NCBI RefSeq assembly: GCF_021155775.2
Contig: NC_060237.1
Location: forward strand, 1,924,501-1,988,500
Origin: Neodiprion pinetum
Taxonomy: Eukaryota; Arthropoda; Insecta; Hymenoptera; Diprionidae
Reading direction: 5' to 3'
Length of the DNA stretch: 64,000 nt
Shown: in pieces, positions 43,401 through 56,408 of the stretch
Layout: each line of letters starts with the position of its first letter
Position numbering within the stretch: the stretch's first letter is position 1
Program-made: the position numbers and the translations under genes
The notes under the pieces: model-generated
Told to the model about the DNA's origin: nothing
Database searches by the model: none
What the model saw: the letters and a program-made list of their open reading frames with translations, nothing else

Positions 43401-45648
43401 AGCGTGAGGTCATCCTGCTTATAGCCGGGTTCGGAGTTTGAACGTTGCCCAGTCCACTGACCGTAACGGCGATCTCTTTTCTCGTCTCTTCTCTCCTCGT
43501 TTTCTATGCCTCGTCGTTCCCCTTGTTCCTTGAACAGGGAGCTTTTTCGAGCAATGTCTATACATACCTGCCCGCCTACTCTCTCGTTCAGACGTCAGTG
43601 ACACCAACTTATTTAAAACTCGGAGGACGTGCCTTTAATTGAAAAAGTTCACGCCTTTTATTGCTTCCCCCTCTTCCCTCGCCTCAACGTCTGCGTTAGT
43701 AATTTCTAATTGGAAATTACGCGACAGACCGGACGAACGCAAATGCTCTTCTCAACCCGGGTGTTATCATCCGCCTTTGCTCGCCTCTCTCCTGTATTCT
43801 TTGACAACCGCGAAACTCGTCTACTTTCCATTCCCAACCTACAGAGGGAGTATAACAACCGGGACGGTGATGCAGGCGGAACACATGGGATGGTCAATCT
43901 CCATAATCGAATACATCGTCCGTCCCAACCCAGCGCGCAAGCCGTAGTGAAGAGTAGTCGTTGTCCGCAGTTCTCTGCCCAGTGAGCATGAAAAAGATTG
44001 AAATCATATTTTACGAAGTAGGTGCATTCGCGTGACGCAACTCCTGTAAAATTTTTGAGATGCAGTAACGGGCGCTGCTGATACGGCAGCTGCACCGGTA
44101 GAGTATGGATTTTCACCACCAGCGTGCAAAGTTGTAATTCCGAATTCCCGGCCTCGTTAGATGACAAGCATCGAAGTCGAGGGTAAATTTGAATTTGAAT
44201 TTCACAACGTGATTCAGCAAATCTGGCTACGGTATCCTGAGACTCGATTCTTTCGCTAAAGGCGTAGAACAAACCCGGACAACCTCATCTTGAAAAAAGG
44301 GACAAAGAGATAGTATTAAACCGAAGTATCGATAGGGTGAAAGTAGACACTCAAGAGCGTAAAACAGTGTTGTCTAACCGGGTGGCGAAAGGGGCCGATC
44401 GTGAGTAAGTATATAAACCAAGTAGAAGCATTCCAGGGCGTCCCTCTCGTGCGAGAAGGCACGAACGGAGGCTAGTTTGCGAGATAAAGTGGTTCACGAG
44501 ACCATTTCTATTGGCCTGGGAGTAGAAGACGACTTGGACTTGTCCGCCATACCGTGCGGTGGTAAAAGACGGTACGAACGGCTGGCGAACCCGGAACCCG
44601 GTAAGTCAGGAACGAAGATATGCCAAGAGAAGAAGAGGGCTCGCTCATATTAGGTTACGACGAGTTGGACGCTCCAGAAAAGTCAGGGAAGGCACGCGGC
44701 TCTCTTGGCGCGTGACCCGGGAAGAGGGAAGAAAGAAACGGGGTCAAACTGACGTGAGCCAAGACATGCGTTGAAAAAGTTTTCTAGATCAGGAAGTCCA
44801 ACTTGGCCGAAATGTTTGCACAGTTGTTGATCGACTCAATTTTCTTCATACTTCACATTTCTTCATATATGTATATGTATATGTATACTTCAGCTAGTCA
44901 CCGTTTTGAAAAAAAAAAATTCTCAAATCTCGAAATAAATACATAGGTATAACACTAACGCGAAATCTGAAAAAACAAACGACAAATATTCAAGCATAAA
45001 ACGAGCCCGGTTATCATAAAGTGTTTTGAGCAACGTCGATGGTCTCTTTATATTCCTTGACTCTCTACGGAGCAATAACAACCGGGTTTTTTGCCGAAAG
45101 AAGAGTGCCAGTGAAGCGAAATGAGAAGAGAATCGAATGGAGCACCTTCCCGACACCAGATCCGTCAGATACAGATATAGTGATGAGGATGAATTACAGT
45201 CTTAAGGATCGTCGAGAGGATCAGTCTGGCGGCGTGGTGGTGGGGAGGTGGAAGAAGCGAGAGGGGCAGTCTGAAGCCGGTGACGGAGAAAGATGAAGAA
45301 TACATATACCTATGTATATATTGCGTGTTTTTTCTACTTCTCGGAGTGGGTAAAACAAATACCAGTGATGAGATAAGGCGAACGACGGTTAAGAGATAAA
45401 GAAAAGGAAAAAAGACTAGACGAAACGAATGGAGGGGAACGAAAGCTCCTTCCCTCCTCACCACCCGCACACAAGTACATATTTCGTTCGTGTCTCAAGT
45501 TCCTCGAGGGTAAAGAGAAAATGCTTCGGATAGTGATGGAGGATCAGTACGAGAGGCCGCGCAAAGGACGAAGGTTATCGTCGGTGCGGTATGCTGGAGC
45601 TTCATCCTTTCCGCGAGGACACCACCAACACTGACGACTTGAAACGGA

Positions 45649-45671
45649 ACTGGACTGGACTGGACTGAACT
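45649..45671. repeat. (GGACT)n pentanucleotide repeat
   Basis: Three GGACT units with flanking partial copies. Confidence 0.85.
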
Positions 45672-45985
45672 AGACACACGGTCGCAATCACACGGCCCAG
45701 CGATCCCTCGTCCCAAATAAGGGGATATCGTCAAGGGGTTAGGAGCTCCTCTCAAAAGTGGTCAGATCAAAGGAACCGCTCCCTGACCTCAGAATCCTCA
45801 CAGCCGTACTCCGACTAATAAATAAAACAATATTCCTCGTTATAAGCCTCGCCTCCTTGCTTCAGATTAATATGTAATCACTGCTAGCAACGGGGGCCAA
45901 AAATGAAAATTAAAGTCGAAAAAAAAAAACGAAGGGAGATCCGCGAATATCGGGAAAAACGAACAAGAAGTCATTGAATATCAAC

Positions 45986-45996
45986 GGGGGGGGGGG
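45986..45996. repeat. 11-base G run
   Basis: Uninterrupted G run in an AT-rich context. Confidence 0.95.
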
Positions 45997-46671
45997 ATTT
46001 ATTTCCCGCGGGAGACTCGCAAGTTGACTGACTGACTTCAAATCCGAACGCACACGCGCACACAGACAGAGTAGTTATTATACTTCGCATCAATAAAAAT
46101 TTATAGGACAGACGTGAAAAATTCCATTTCCAGCTTGATTTTATAACGCTGCTGATTCATACATGTATACCGGTTTCAAATATCTTACGTTGAAAATGGA
46201 TGTTCATTTTCTTTCTTTTTTTTTATGGTTTGACATTTGATTTAAAAATGAAAAATTCGATTAAAAAAGTATGAGAAAACGATTGCATCGGTTAGAAGCT
46301 CGTCACACTTTGATGGTAATTTTACTCGCAGACTTCATTCACAGCGGATGTGTTATTTTTTCGTTCGAAATCGCGAATGGTGAATAAAATTTTTGACTTG
46401 TACCTATACAGACGGTGGTGGAAGCGCGAACTGAAAGAGAATTCCCTCTGGTGAATATCGAACAATTATCTTGGCACGCGGGCGAGCTGGATTACCTGGC
46501 TTGCCTGCAGAGCATTGATTTGATTTTCGTGAACGTAAAGCCCTGGATAACCGTTGTCAATCGGTAGAAGCATCAGCGAAAGCCCTGGTATGTCTACAGA
46601 GAGCCTTCCGCCAGATCTAATTCGGCTTTATTTCATTAATTAGAAGTTGCTTAGGTTGGGTTAGATTACGT

Positions 46672-46696
46672 GTCTCTCTCTCTCCCTCTCTCTCTC
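46672..46696. repeat. (CT)n microsatellite
   Basis: A CT run with one CC interruption. Confidence 0.9.
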
Positions 46697-49229
46697 GGTA
46701 CTCGGTAAAACCTCGCCAAGAGACGAGAGAGCTTTCCCATTCAAAGGCTATGCCCGCCAATTCCCGCCCTCCGAGTGATATCATAAATTTACCAAATCTA
46801 CAACCCTGCTCACCCGTTTATCTTTAGCCATACAGCCTGCAGATAGCTGCCCGTGTCTTTCACCTGAAAGCAGTACTTGCACCCTGCTACAAATTGCGAA
46901 CGTTTCGAGAACATTTTACATCGCAATCCGAAGAAACTTTATGCCTCGTTCATTTTACGCAGCACTTTATTCATTCGTTCGCCTCCTTCCTCCATCTCTT
47001 TTGTATACTCCTCTCAGTCTCACTCTCTCTTTCTCTTTTCACAGTACCCCTAGTAGTTTGCTCGCTTTCGAATATTTCCGACTTGTTCTATCTCTATAAA
47101 TTTATTATCATTATTATCGCTCCTGGTAGTATCCTTCGTCAACCGAGTTTTACGCCCCTTTGTCAATCCAGCGTACCCACAATCCACATACATCCGATGC
47201 GAGTAACTCGTATCAACCGTGTAATAAGAATTCCGAATAAATTAAAAACGAGATATAAAAAAAAAACACGCTATTTTTTTCCAGAGCTAAAAACAGAAAA
47301 CGCTGAATACCTTAGTAATCTTAATGCCGAATCTAATTTGATTTTTCATTCAGAGAGGATTAAGCAGAGAGGAAGGAATTCGCTGCAGAATTGTCGTAGT
47401 CGCTTGGTATAAAAATCTGGCACGGAATAATGTTCACGATCACAGTAACGCCGTTACACAAGCCCGAAACGAGGGGGAAAAAAAATCAGGAATTACCTTG
47501 AGGTGGTAAAATTAGAGCTTTAGAGTTTGGAATGAATATCTTTTTGATTTATGCATGAATTTTTTACCCTTTCTTTTTTTTTAACCCTTTTCAAAACATT
47601 TTTTTGATTCCTCAGTGATTTCTTCCGAAAGAAGCGAGTAAAAAAAAAGAATAATAATTCTCTTCAAGAGTTGTCTATATACACTATGAATCGCTTCGAG
47701 TTCCCCGGTAGGGACAATAAGCTTCATTAGCGTTCAGAACGATTTCAACGAGAGCTTTTCCCACCCTCCTCCCTTTCGCCGTTCCACATTCCGCCTCATC
47801 TCTGCCCTCCATCTGTCGCTGTCGTCGTTCGTTCATTGATTGCGATAACGGAAGTGGCTGAAGACGGGAGAAACTCATCGACGGTTTTGATCAAGTTGCA
47901 TCGACGAATCGAATGCCTGCATATCATTACGCACGTCGAGTGTCGAACGCGTATGTGTGACAAGCGAATCAAAATTACACTTCCGACCAAATGAAGTGAT
48001 AAACGACAAACTGCATTCAATTCAACTGCACACGACAACAAACCGCACGTATGCCAAACACGCCTGTATATCCTATTATTGCAAAATACTCCGCTTCGTT
48101 AATCCTCACTGAACGAGTTTGCGAATGCCTCGCGGTTTCAAATTTTTTTTAAAGCGATCTCATGATTAAACAAAGCAGCGAAAATGAAGATGTACAATTT
48201 TGTCAAATGATTAAAATAATCTCTCTTATTCTAATTCCGCGTGTTACGTTGGTGGATACTTTACAGTCATCCATCACTTCGGCTGATTCGAAATAAGGCC
48301 CCGCGATTTCTTCGTTCGAGTATTTCAATGATGCATCAGAATAATCCAGGAAAAGCCTTCGCTGAGGAGAACCGGATCTCCGCTCGGATTACGAAGCGAA
48401 TATAGCTGTTGAGAAAAGCGTCATCGCTTTAGGGTTGCTATACGGCACACACGCACGGTTGTCTCATTGAATACGTTTCGATGGTGGATACATTTCGGGA
48501 TTGAGCTTTATCGGGTTACGTTGCATAACCGAGTTTGGACGTGAAGACCCGGCTTCTGCGTGCAGGAATAACAAAAAGGTATATTTCGTAGTTTCGCATC
48601 ATCGGCGTACAAAAATTCTCACCCATGTGACATCCGTCGTAAGAAGTTTAACATAACACCGTCATTCGTGAGTGGCATTTTGATTTACAAACAAATCATC
48701 GAGTATATATTATGTACGTAGAGCTATACTTTGTTACAAAGAATTTGCGAATAACCGGAGGTGAAGAAAAAAGGTCAATCAATTACGAAAGTGCAGATAC
48801 AAATCATCGGGACTTGAATAATTAGTTTCCACTCCAATATCCAATTATCCCAATTCGCGCACAGAGATGAATTATAACCGAATGATGGGATTCAGTGCTG
48901 AACCAAGCAGTTTTCATTCCAGATATCAATTCGTATATAATAATAATCATGACGTAGGTAATCGAGGAGAAAAAAAGTTAAAAATCGAGTAGAGATTTTT
49001 AGCGAGGAAAAGATAAAGACAACAAAGAGGATAAAGATAGAAAGAAAAAATCATAGAAAGGATAATAACAGTGATGAAATTTTACAAAATCTACATTTCT
49101 CCCTGAACTGCTGTACGTACAATACCGACCTTGTGTATTGGGTGATGAAAGTACCAGTCGATAAAAATTTAACTCCCCTCGTTCTGGTGGTCACGATTTC
49201 GTAGTGCCACCTTTACCCCTCTCGTTATT

Positions 49230-49251
49230 TCTCTCTCTCTCTCTCTCTCTC
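49230..49251. repeat. (CT)n microsatellite
   Basis: About 11 CT units, then CGAG. Confidence 0.95.
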
Positions 49252-49898
49252 GAGCATTTATGTTTCTACCTCTCTCTTTCATTTCGCGTCTCTGTGCGCA
49301 AAGAAACCTTTGATGAAACCCGACGCTACGATACGTAGCAGTGAGAAAGAGTAGAAAAAAAGAAAATAGCCAGAATAAATTCCAACGTTTCAAAAGTCTG
49401 GATCTTCCGAACCGATCAAGCTCTAAATTGAAATAGCGAGACCGTGAAATCAGGACCGTATGAATCGATGATAAATTGAAATAAAAGGAGTAAGAGTCAA
49501 CAGATAGATGCAAATATGAATAAAAGCAAGGCAGTGTAAAAAAAATTCAATCATTTCCAATTAACAAACCGAAAAAGCAATCATTGTATGTAAATACGCA
49601 AATGAATAAATATAAGGAAAGGCAAATAAAGTCCACGTCGGGCACCTACATATTATACGTTTCGTGTGTTGGACTTTGACTTTGAATGCTTCTGAAATGA
49701 AAATTACTGAAATACGTAAATACGGTGAGAAACCAACACTGAAATCCATTAGGCATAAATACTTACAGCGTTGCGCATGTGCGTGACATACATACACGTA
49801 TAGATGTTCAACTACTGCAGGAGGAAACGTTGCCAACTGAGAAGAAAAGTTTCGACTTATAGTAGAAGCTGCACGATATGTGTAGGAATATTCATGCA

Positions 49899-49900
<2 letters not shown>

Positions 49901-49946
<46 letters not shown>
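49901..49946. repeat. (TA)n microsatellite
   Basis: About 19 uninterrupted TA units, then AATATATACACAC. It is the longest TA run in the window. Confidence 0.95.
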
Positions 49947-49950
<4 letters not shown>

Positions 49951-51365
49951 CAATGCATGTAATCCACTACATACACGTGTGGGATCATTACGTAATGGCA
50001 AAGTTTACGGGCTACTGGGTGGAGGAATTTAATAATTGCTACTGCTAGGTTAGTGCGGGTTCGGAAGTCGAGTGGCTCGGAACTATTTCCACCTCATTAC
50101 ATTAATTGTTAATATAGTAAACGCCACCTGCCGACCTATGCTGCGAGAACCACGACTCTGTAATACATACGATAAGAAACTAGTTCAATTATACATCGCA
50201 ACAGCATGTGGAGCAGATGTTTCTTCGCTCAGCCTCAGCCTCAACTTCGGCGTTCTGCCCCTGCGTTCGTTTTGCAGATATATTATGTACCATCATTCAG
50301 GTGCTGTTTTTCTGATGAGGTATCAATCGATTAATACAACTTCGAACAATCTGTGTTATATTTGTACTCTGTTGTTTGTTCGAACAGACGATACAACGGA
50401 TGATTTATTTAATTTCTCTGAAGACTATTGAAAAAAAAAGGGATTTTATACCGAGCTACCGTAAAATTTCACAGTTTCACCAGATCCCTATAAAAGACGC
50501 GATGGAGGGTTTTACGGGAGAGAGAAAAATCCATGAGAATCATGTCACAGTAACTTAAAGACAAACGTGTTTAGGTATACGTAGAAACTGATATTTCAAT
50601 GTAGCAAACAAAAGGGAAACAACTTCGGCCTTACAGGAAAGAGAACTCGAAGGGTAGCGTTATATCGACTTATTACGTAGCTTCTTCGGCAGGCGGGTAT
50701 CTTCTCGAGTAACCGAAACTTCGTCGAGATTCCGTAACCTTGGAATTCGATTAAATATTGTAATGGAATGGCCGAAGACTCGGGGAAGGTTGTAGAACCG
50801 TTCTGTTGCTATTCCATATTTGCCGAAAAATTCAAGACATTCGATAAAACTTTCAAGTTATTTATGAATGTGTCAATAATGGTTGTACGAGAGACCGACG
50901 TACAGCCTACATAGGCATAAGAACCACTATTTACTCCCCCGCCAAAATCTCATAACTCTCTGGATGTTGTAACATTTATGTACAACGAAACAAAGCTTCG
51001 CGAGGATGATTATTATCATTATGAACTTGAATAAAGAGTCCACTAGGTGAGTTATTTGCAGAAAAATCTTCCCCTTTGAGTACTCGTGAAAAACACTTGA
51101 GACGATAAGCAGCTTACGGTACACAAAGTCAGAGAAACCCAACGTCGCTGTTTATAAAAGGCAATTAAATCGAGAACGTGAACTTTTTTTATCGACCAAT
51201 AATACCGCAGCCCGGCGGATCCGTACAAGTTTGTTGAAATTCGAGCTCTCGAAGTCCGAAGGGATTAACCGGATGTTTCGATTGAGGTATTACGAAAGGT
51301 CCCGGAGCTCGAAGGTATGACTGATTAGTTTCTCTTACTTTGATCAGAGACGAGGATCCGCGAGA

Positions 51366-51638
51366 TTGTTGAAGATACCAGAGAGCGCAATACCTCTGGC
51401 AAAGGCCAGGGGTATGTATTCGGTGCTTCGATTGACCCCGACGGAGAGCGGAGAGATGAAATTACGTGTGCCGCTCTCCCAAGTTTCGGAAAATCGTCGA
51501 CCCGACGAGCCAAATCGACCGATCCCGACCGTTAATCGTTGCGAGTGCCTGCTAAAGGCGAGTTTCGCGTCGTTATGCTCAATTAGAAAGGACGCGACAG
51601 AGAAATGTTCCAAGGTTACAATCGAAACCCCGATATAA
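51366..51638 (+). CDS. 90-codon open frame, unrecognised
   Basis: A plus-strand frame with G/C-rich third positions ending at TAA 51636. It reads LKIPESAIPLAKARGMYSVL, then RLTPTESGEMKLRVPLSQ, and has several Cys near the end. The first ATG is at GMYS, about 16 codons in. The minus strand is open over the same bases (51344-51658). No splice site or family supports it. Confidence 0.13.
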   Translation: MLKIPESAIPLAKARGMYSVLRLTPTESGEMKLRVPLSQVSENRRPDEPNRPIPTVNRCECLLKASFASLCSIRKDATEKCSKVTIETPI

Positions 51639-51961
51639 TCGCCACTCGTCGTTTGCACCGTTGAACGGGAATCAAAGCTGAGTACCTAAGCCACGTTCGG
51701 GGTGACTGAAATCGAAGTTCGAGTTTACGAGTGGCGTAAGGTACGTTTTTTCGGTTCATTTCCCCCGAAGCAGCAACTGCATAATCGCTGTGCGATTGTC
51801 GACTGAATATCGGATCATCAACGGCGATCGGCGTCGAAGGTAATCGAAGGACGACAAACGTGCGAATCGTTCGTCGGTAACATGCTGGCCACTATCACGC
51901 TTCTCGTTACAGCAAGGTCAACAACACTACGGACGCCGGGTTACACCGAGTTTAACGGAGC

Positions 51962-52486
51962 ATGCGGGCAATTGCCGTTGGCGTCGAAGCATATCCGACG
52001 AAGTATTCTCCTGACCTGATATCCCTCAACAGCCAGAACCCAACAACCGCCGATATGTACACAGGACTTGCCCTGGCTCCCGACCCAACACGGCTGATTG
52101 CAACGCACACTGCACGCACGTACCCAAAACCGTCACCCTGGCGACGCGTCGTTCGAAGTCGGTGCGAGACGGCGAGCCAACTTATACCTCAAGGATATCA
52201 GACTAGATATGCAGCAGCAGCAGCAGCAGCAGTGGGAGCCAACTTGCCGGCAGCAGCTCCTTTCGCGTACAGCTATGCTAATTGGATAAGTTTCCTCATT
52301 ATCAGACTCACGGGGTCGGAGTGGAAAGGAGGAGGAGGAAAAGTAGGAGGACACGGAGTAGGACGAGGAAGGGAAAAGTCTAGTTTCCTAATTACGCACG
52401 CACTGATGGAAACAACTTTTGAGGGCTCAGCTGCGTGCGCCGTTATTAGTTCAACTGACCCGCTGCTGGTGTCGCGAGGATCGTAG
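51962..52486 (+). CDS. 174-codon ORF with Ala tract, unrecognised
   Basis: A stop lies just before the ATG at 51962 (A at -3). It opens 174 codons to TAG at 52484. It starts MRAIAVGVEAYPTKYSPDLI. Residues 84-90 are seven Ala encoded by a CAG/GCA repeat, followed by VGANLPAAAPFAYSYANW. Residues 123-137 are Gly-rich. The middle resembles the Ala/Tyr-rich tails of some RNA-binding proteins, but no RNA-recognition motif or other domain is present, so I do not name it. In the next frame the same repeat reads as Gln. Spurious extension of a repeat is a real possibility. Confidence 0.18.
   Translation: MRAIAVGVEAYPTKYSPDLISLNSQNPTTADMYTGLALAPDPTRLIATHTARTYPKPSPWRRVVRSRCETASQLIPQGYQTRYAAAAAAAVGANLPAAAPFAYSYANWISFLIIRLTGSEWKGGGGKVGGHGVGRGREKSSFLITHALMETTFEGSAACAVISSTDPLLVSRGS
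52211..52232. repeat. (CAG)n/(GCA)n trinucleotide repeat
   Basis: Seven units. It reads poly-Ala in the frame of the 174-codon ORF and poly-Gln in the frame starting 52098. Confidence 0.95.
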
Positions 52487-53916
52487 AGACATCGGCTTTG
52501 GAGTCTCCTTTTTTACCTATCCATCATTCGACTTGACATTGAATTAATCGATACGCTGAACCACCGTGAACGACCATGAAAAATTCGAAATCACGGTGAC
52601 TTCATGAAGGTGACCCACTCGCACTTCCGTTGCATGTTTACAGCGATTTGAAAATTGAAATATGGGTACGGGAAGGGTTCGAATCCGTCGAATGAATAAT
52701 GCTGGTGAATATTGGCTGTGCTAAATCCATATCAGACATTTGGAGCCCCCGAAGCTGGCAGCATGCAGTGCGGTTTCCGATAATCCTCCAAAACAATGGA
52801 ACCAATTGCCTGTCGCAAATCTTCACTTTGCTCTCAGTGCCGACCGTCAATGCAGGTATGTATTACCTCGCGACCAACCGCTGGATTATCAACTCAACTA
52901 ATTTTCTCACCTATAATTGCAGGGGATAGTATTCACCCGGCATTGTTCCAGCCACCGTAGACCATCGAACCGATTAGTGGCGTTTTGTTAACCCGCTCAA
53001 GTCTTCTACCCTTCGTTTGACCTTTTTTCTGTTTTAGGAAAGGTACACAAGATCCCAAGTTATTTTCTACCCGCACTCCCCCATTATCTCTGGACCAGAA
53101 AGACCAACTTATTCTCCTAATCTCATTGTTGCGGATCCACCCTCGACCTCTTCGGTACCTTTTATACCCTGGCACTGTTACACAGTATACTGTATATTCC
53201 GAAAGCTTCATGCGCGCCCGGCGAGCCAACCTAATCCAACTATCCCGTCCGTGTATACGAAAGAAGGGAACGTCTCGACTTAGCAGTTACGCAAAATTGG
53301 TGCAAGAGATAAAACGTAAGCGTGTAGAGGAGAAGAAAATGAGGGACTGGCAGAAGCCTCCTGCGACTCGCCCAGACACGCCGGGGAACGGAAGAAGAAT
53401 TAGGAGGATAAAAAACGATTTTCAAGGTTCGGATTTTCCTAAATAAAACGTTACACGCGAGGCGAATGACTCGACACATCCATCCGAAGCCCTGACCCGA
53501 ATCGAGGGAGAGGAAAATCGCTACATTGAACGACTTACGGAACACGACAATTTTCTCATTCGCTGCTCGACTCGTCAATTTAACGCACAGTGAAGTTAAA
53601 TTTCTTAACAATTATTACACGTACCTAAAGACGTCCGCGATCGACCAAAATTGTTGTTCCTTCGTTAAAAGTTTCCACTCCACTAAGTATACCACAAGTA
53701 CTTGTACTATTACTTAGCTTAGAGGAAGGTGTAACGGCGACACCTACAGGTCGTGAGATAGAGCGAAACTCTTGGGTAAAATTGAGCTAATTACTCATAA
53801 TTAGAGAAGGTAGCATTAGTTAAATTAATCCGGCAACGCACTGAGATTACGGATGGTTATCATCTGACTCGAGGATTTCTGAGAATTGGTAAAAATTTCT
53901 GTACATTTCTCCGTGA

Positions 53917-53959
53917 TCTCTCTCTCTCTCTGTCTCTCTCCCTCTTTCTTTCTCTCTCA
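53917..53959. repeat. (CT)n tract, interrupted
   Basis: CT dinucleotides with TG, CC and TT interruptions over 43 bases. Confidence 0.9.
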
Positions 53960-55116
53960 CTGTACTTTCTCATCGTCCCGTGACCTACGAAACAAGGAGA
54001 CTAGCGATTCCGTAAGACTTGATAGCGCAGCGATTCCGAGATGAGAAAAGGACGACGCCCTCTCTGCAGAACCTCCCTCACCGGTGCCAGAATCCGGAGG
54101 CTGTCAGCAACCGCCGTAATCCAAGTTTAATGGGTGTCGTTCCTCGCATGTCTCCCGACGCTGACTTCAGGGTGAAATGGTGGCGGGTGTGGGGCATGGA
54201 CGGTGAATGGCACAGGTATCGCGTGTAGATAGTTGTGTGTGTATACATGTATATATATATAAAAGAGACCAAGAGAACAAGAGAAGAAGAGAAGCTAAAG
54301 AAGAATAACCGCCATAAAGAAAAGCAGGAATAAAAAACCACCGTCTCCTCGAGCCCCGACGGCTTATAGATATGTGATATTCTCCTCGTCGCCCTATCTC
54401 GTCAGCGTCTGACCCACAACCGGTTTTACTACTGACAGATAACTATCTACCGCCCGCGCTACGCCGCTTCCCAACACGCGGGCTTTCAGCAGCCCTGCCA
54501 AGCTTCGGGCACTATTTTTTCTTTCTCTTCTCGGAATGGAGGTACACCACAACCAACCGAGGCTCAGCTTTCTTCCTCACGGACCACGAGACCAAAGAAA
54601 GAGATCATCAGCAGTTTCGGAAACTTTTTTCTCTTCTTTTTTTTTTTCCCCCGCTTTTCTTCTTTCACTTCCATCAATGAGAGCACGTGTAAATGTGTTG
54701 TCCAGATGGCAAAGACAAAAAAAAAAAAGAAAAGAAAAAAACACACCTCGTACCCCATACTCCGTTCAATTGGGCTTTCCAGCACAAGGGACATGAATTA
54801 ATTCGTCTCGCTAAATTCGCAATTCGCAATAACGTGATATATAATCCCCCACGATATCCGAATATCCCCAAATCCTGGATAACGCCTCGCGGAAGCCAAA
54901 CGATGGACAGAACCTAGACAGGATGTAGGGTAAGCAAACTTCCGCGATCTATTCCCCGCTGCAGCCAGAGCTGGTGAAAAGCGCAAAGCCACCGACGCTG
55001 CGAATTCTGGCTGCCAAGCTCTCAGAGTTTCCTAATTCACTTCTCGATAGGACGGAAGCTGACCGTTACGGCATTCGCAATGAAGTTTAATATTCTCCTC
55101 TTTCTCCCTTTTTCCA

Positions 55117-55147
55117 CTTCTTCTTCTTCTTCTTCTTATTCTTCTTC
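55117..55147. repeat. (CTT)n trinucleotide microsatellite
   Basis: About ten CTT units with one ATT interruption. Confidence 0.95.
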
Positions 55148-56386
55148 ATTAGCTGCACCGTATCGTCTACCGACCGAGCGTTAAAAGTTGCGCATAATTG
55201 GGAAAGAACGAAATGAGTCCAATTTAACTTTACTATTAAATTCATCGAAGGCAAATTAAGTGGAAAGTCAAATGGGAGGAATGTCTGATCGTTATCAACC
55301 ACCACTGCAGACGAAAATCGCTGCAATCGCAATTGTAGGGAGGCAAATTAAATCGAAGTAATTGCCCGTTAGTCTGCGGTGCAACGAGTGGAATAATTGT
55401 TTGGTGTTAGCAAAGTAGCTGGCATGTAAAGTTGAAGCTATATCTACATCTAACACACACACATACATATACGTACATACGCAAGTCTGCCGGAATGCTG
55501 CAACTTCAAGTCTCTCGCTAGGTAGACGTACGCTGTATACTGAACCTGTTATACGGGACTAAATTTTACCATAGCAGCCGCTGCTGCTGCTATTGCGCCT
55601 CTATAACGGATTCGAGCTTCCTCTTCCGGTATCGTTATTAAAATCAGCTCTCTCACTCGATAAATAAATAAATAAAATACCTCCCCTATGCCCGGTTTCA
55701 GAGTTCAATAAAGCCTGTAGGCATGTATACGTATTTTTTATACAAAATACATGTGCACATATTTCACAGTGTACAGGATATACAAGGATTATCGCAAGGA
55801 CGAAACTTTTCACGAGTTAAATTCTAAGGATACTAGACAAGAAAATTCGAACAACATGTGACCAGCTGTCAATGGGAAAAAGAATGGAGCTTTGACTCTG
55901 AATTTTCATAATAAATACTAAGTAATACCCGTACATACGAATATTTTTAAATAATATGAATAATAATATTTGAAAAAAAAAGGATAATAGAAAAACTTCT
56001 AAACGTATAAGGTGCAGGTTACGTACAAATATTACAAGATTGCATAAGAACATATTGTGCATGAAAAAAAAATCGATTATAAGAAGGAGAAGAGAGTTTG
56101 TACGAGAGCAAGAAAAAGATGGCAAGGAAGAGCCAAACAAGACCCGGTTTGTTGCTTCCTAGAGCAATTTTCCACGTCTCTACGAAAAGGTCCCGGGGAA
56201 AGCGAGATTTTTTTTTATGCTTCATTTATGTCGTGGTACACGTGCGGGTACCTACGTCACTCCCTTTTCCTAGCCCCCATCCCCCTACGGAGGGCTACAG
56301 ATGTCCTAGTGCAGAATCAATCTGGAAATCCGATTGGCACGCCTTCAAAGGCGGACTCCGCTCGTCATCTCCAGGAAAAAGCTCTA

Positions 56387-56408
56387 CCCCCCCCCCCCCC
56401 CCCCCCCC
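56387..56408. repeat. 22-base poly-C run
   Basis: Uninterrupted C run followed by GCCCTCCC. The minus strand is a G run. Pro-rich plus frames and Gly-rich minus frames through it are artefacts. Length may be inexact. Confidence 0.95.

Larger units (their letters stand above)
36020..45980. other. long non-coding stretch with microsatellites
   Basis: About 10 kb without a supportable gene. Minus-strand frames of up to 188 codons (43706-44272) lack an ATG at their start and overlap plus-strand frames. GC-richer patches at 41.6-41.9 and 43.4-43.6 kb hold only short overlapping frames. CA/TA, GA, poly-A and G tracts are listed separately. A G-rich patch (42127-42156) has runs of 3, 6 and 5 G. No RNA gene was found. 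Confidence 0.5.
46000..51360. other. non-coding stretch
   Basis: Contains CT tracts at 46672-46696 and 49230-49251, a (TA)n tract at 49901-49946 and many A/T runs. A plus frame of 172 codons at 46894-47412 is Ser/Leu/Phe-rich over a pyrimidine tract and then Lys/Arg-rich. I treat it as chance. No RNA gene was seen. Confidence 0.5.
52490..56380. other. non-coding stretch
   Basis: Short frames on both strands, none convincing. A CT tract lies at 53917-53959, a (CTT)n tract at 55117-55147, A-rich tracts near 54718-54740 and T-rich tracts near 54640. A frame at 53126-53446 and its minus-strand partner overlap and look like chance. No RNA gene was found: a GGTTCGAATCC-like T-arm motif at 52676-52686 has no matching tRNA body. 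Confidence 0.5.

Noticed and set aside
43706..44272. 188-codon minus-strand frame
   Set aside because: There is no ATG at its start, overlapping plus-strand frames are equally open, and there is no motif or splice signal.
44685..44712. Match to the miR-124 seed region (AAGGCACGCGG)
   Set aside because: Only 11 bases agree. The rest of the conserved mature sequence is not there, and no stem partner was visible.
52670..52695. tRNA T-arm-like sequence GGTTCGAATCC
   Set aside because: No complementary acceptor, D-arm or anticodon arm lies at the required distance upstream.
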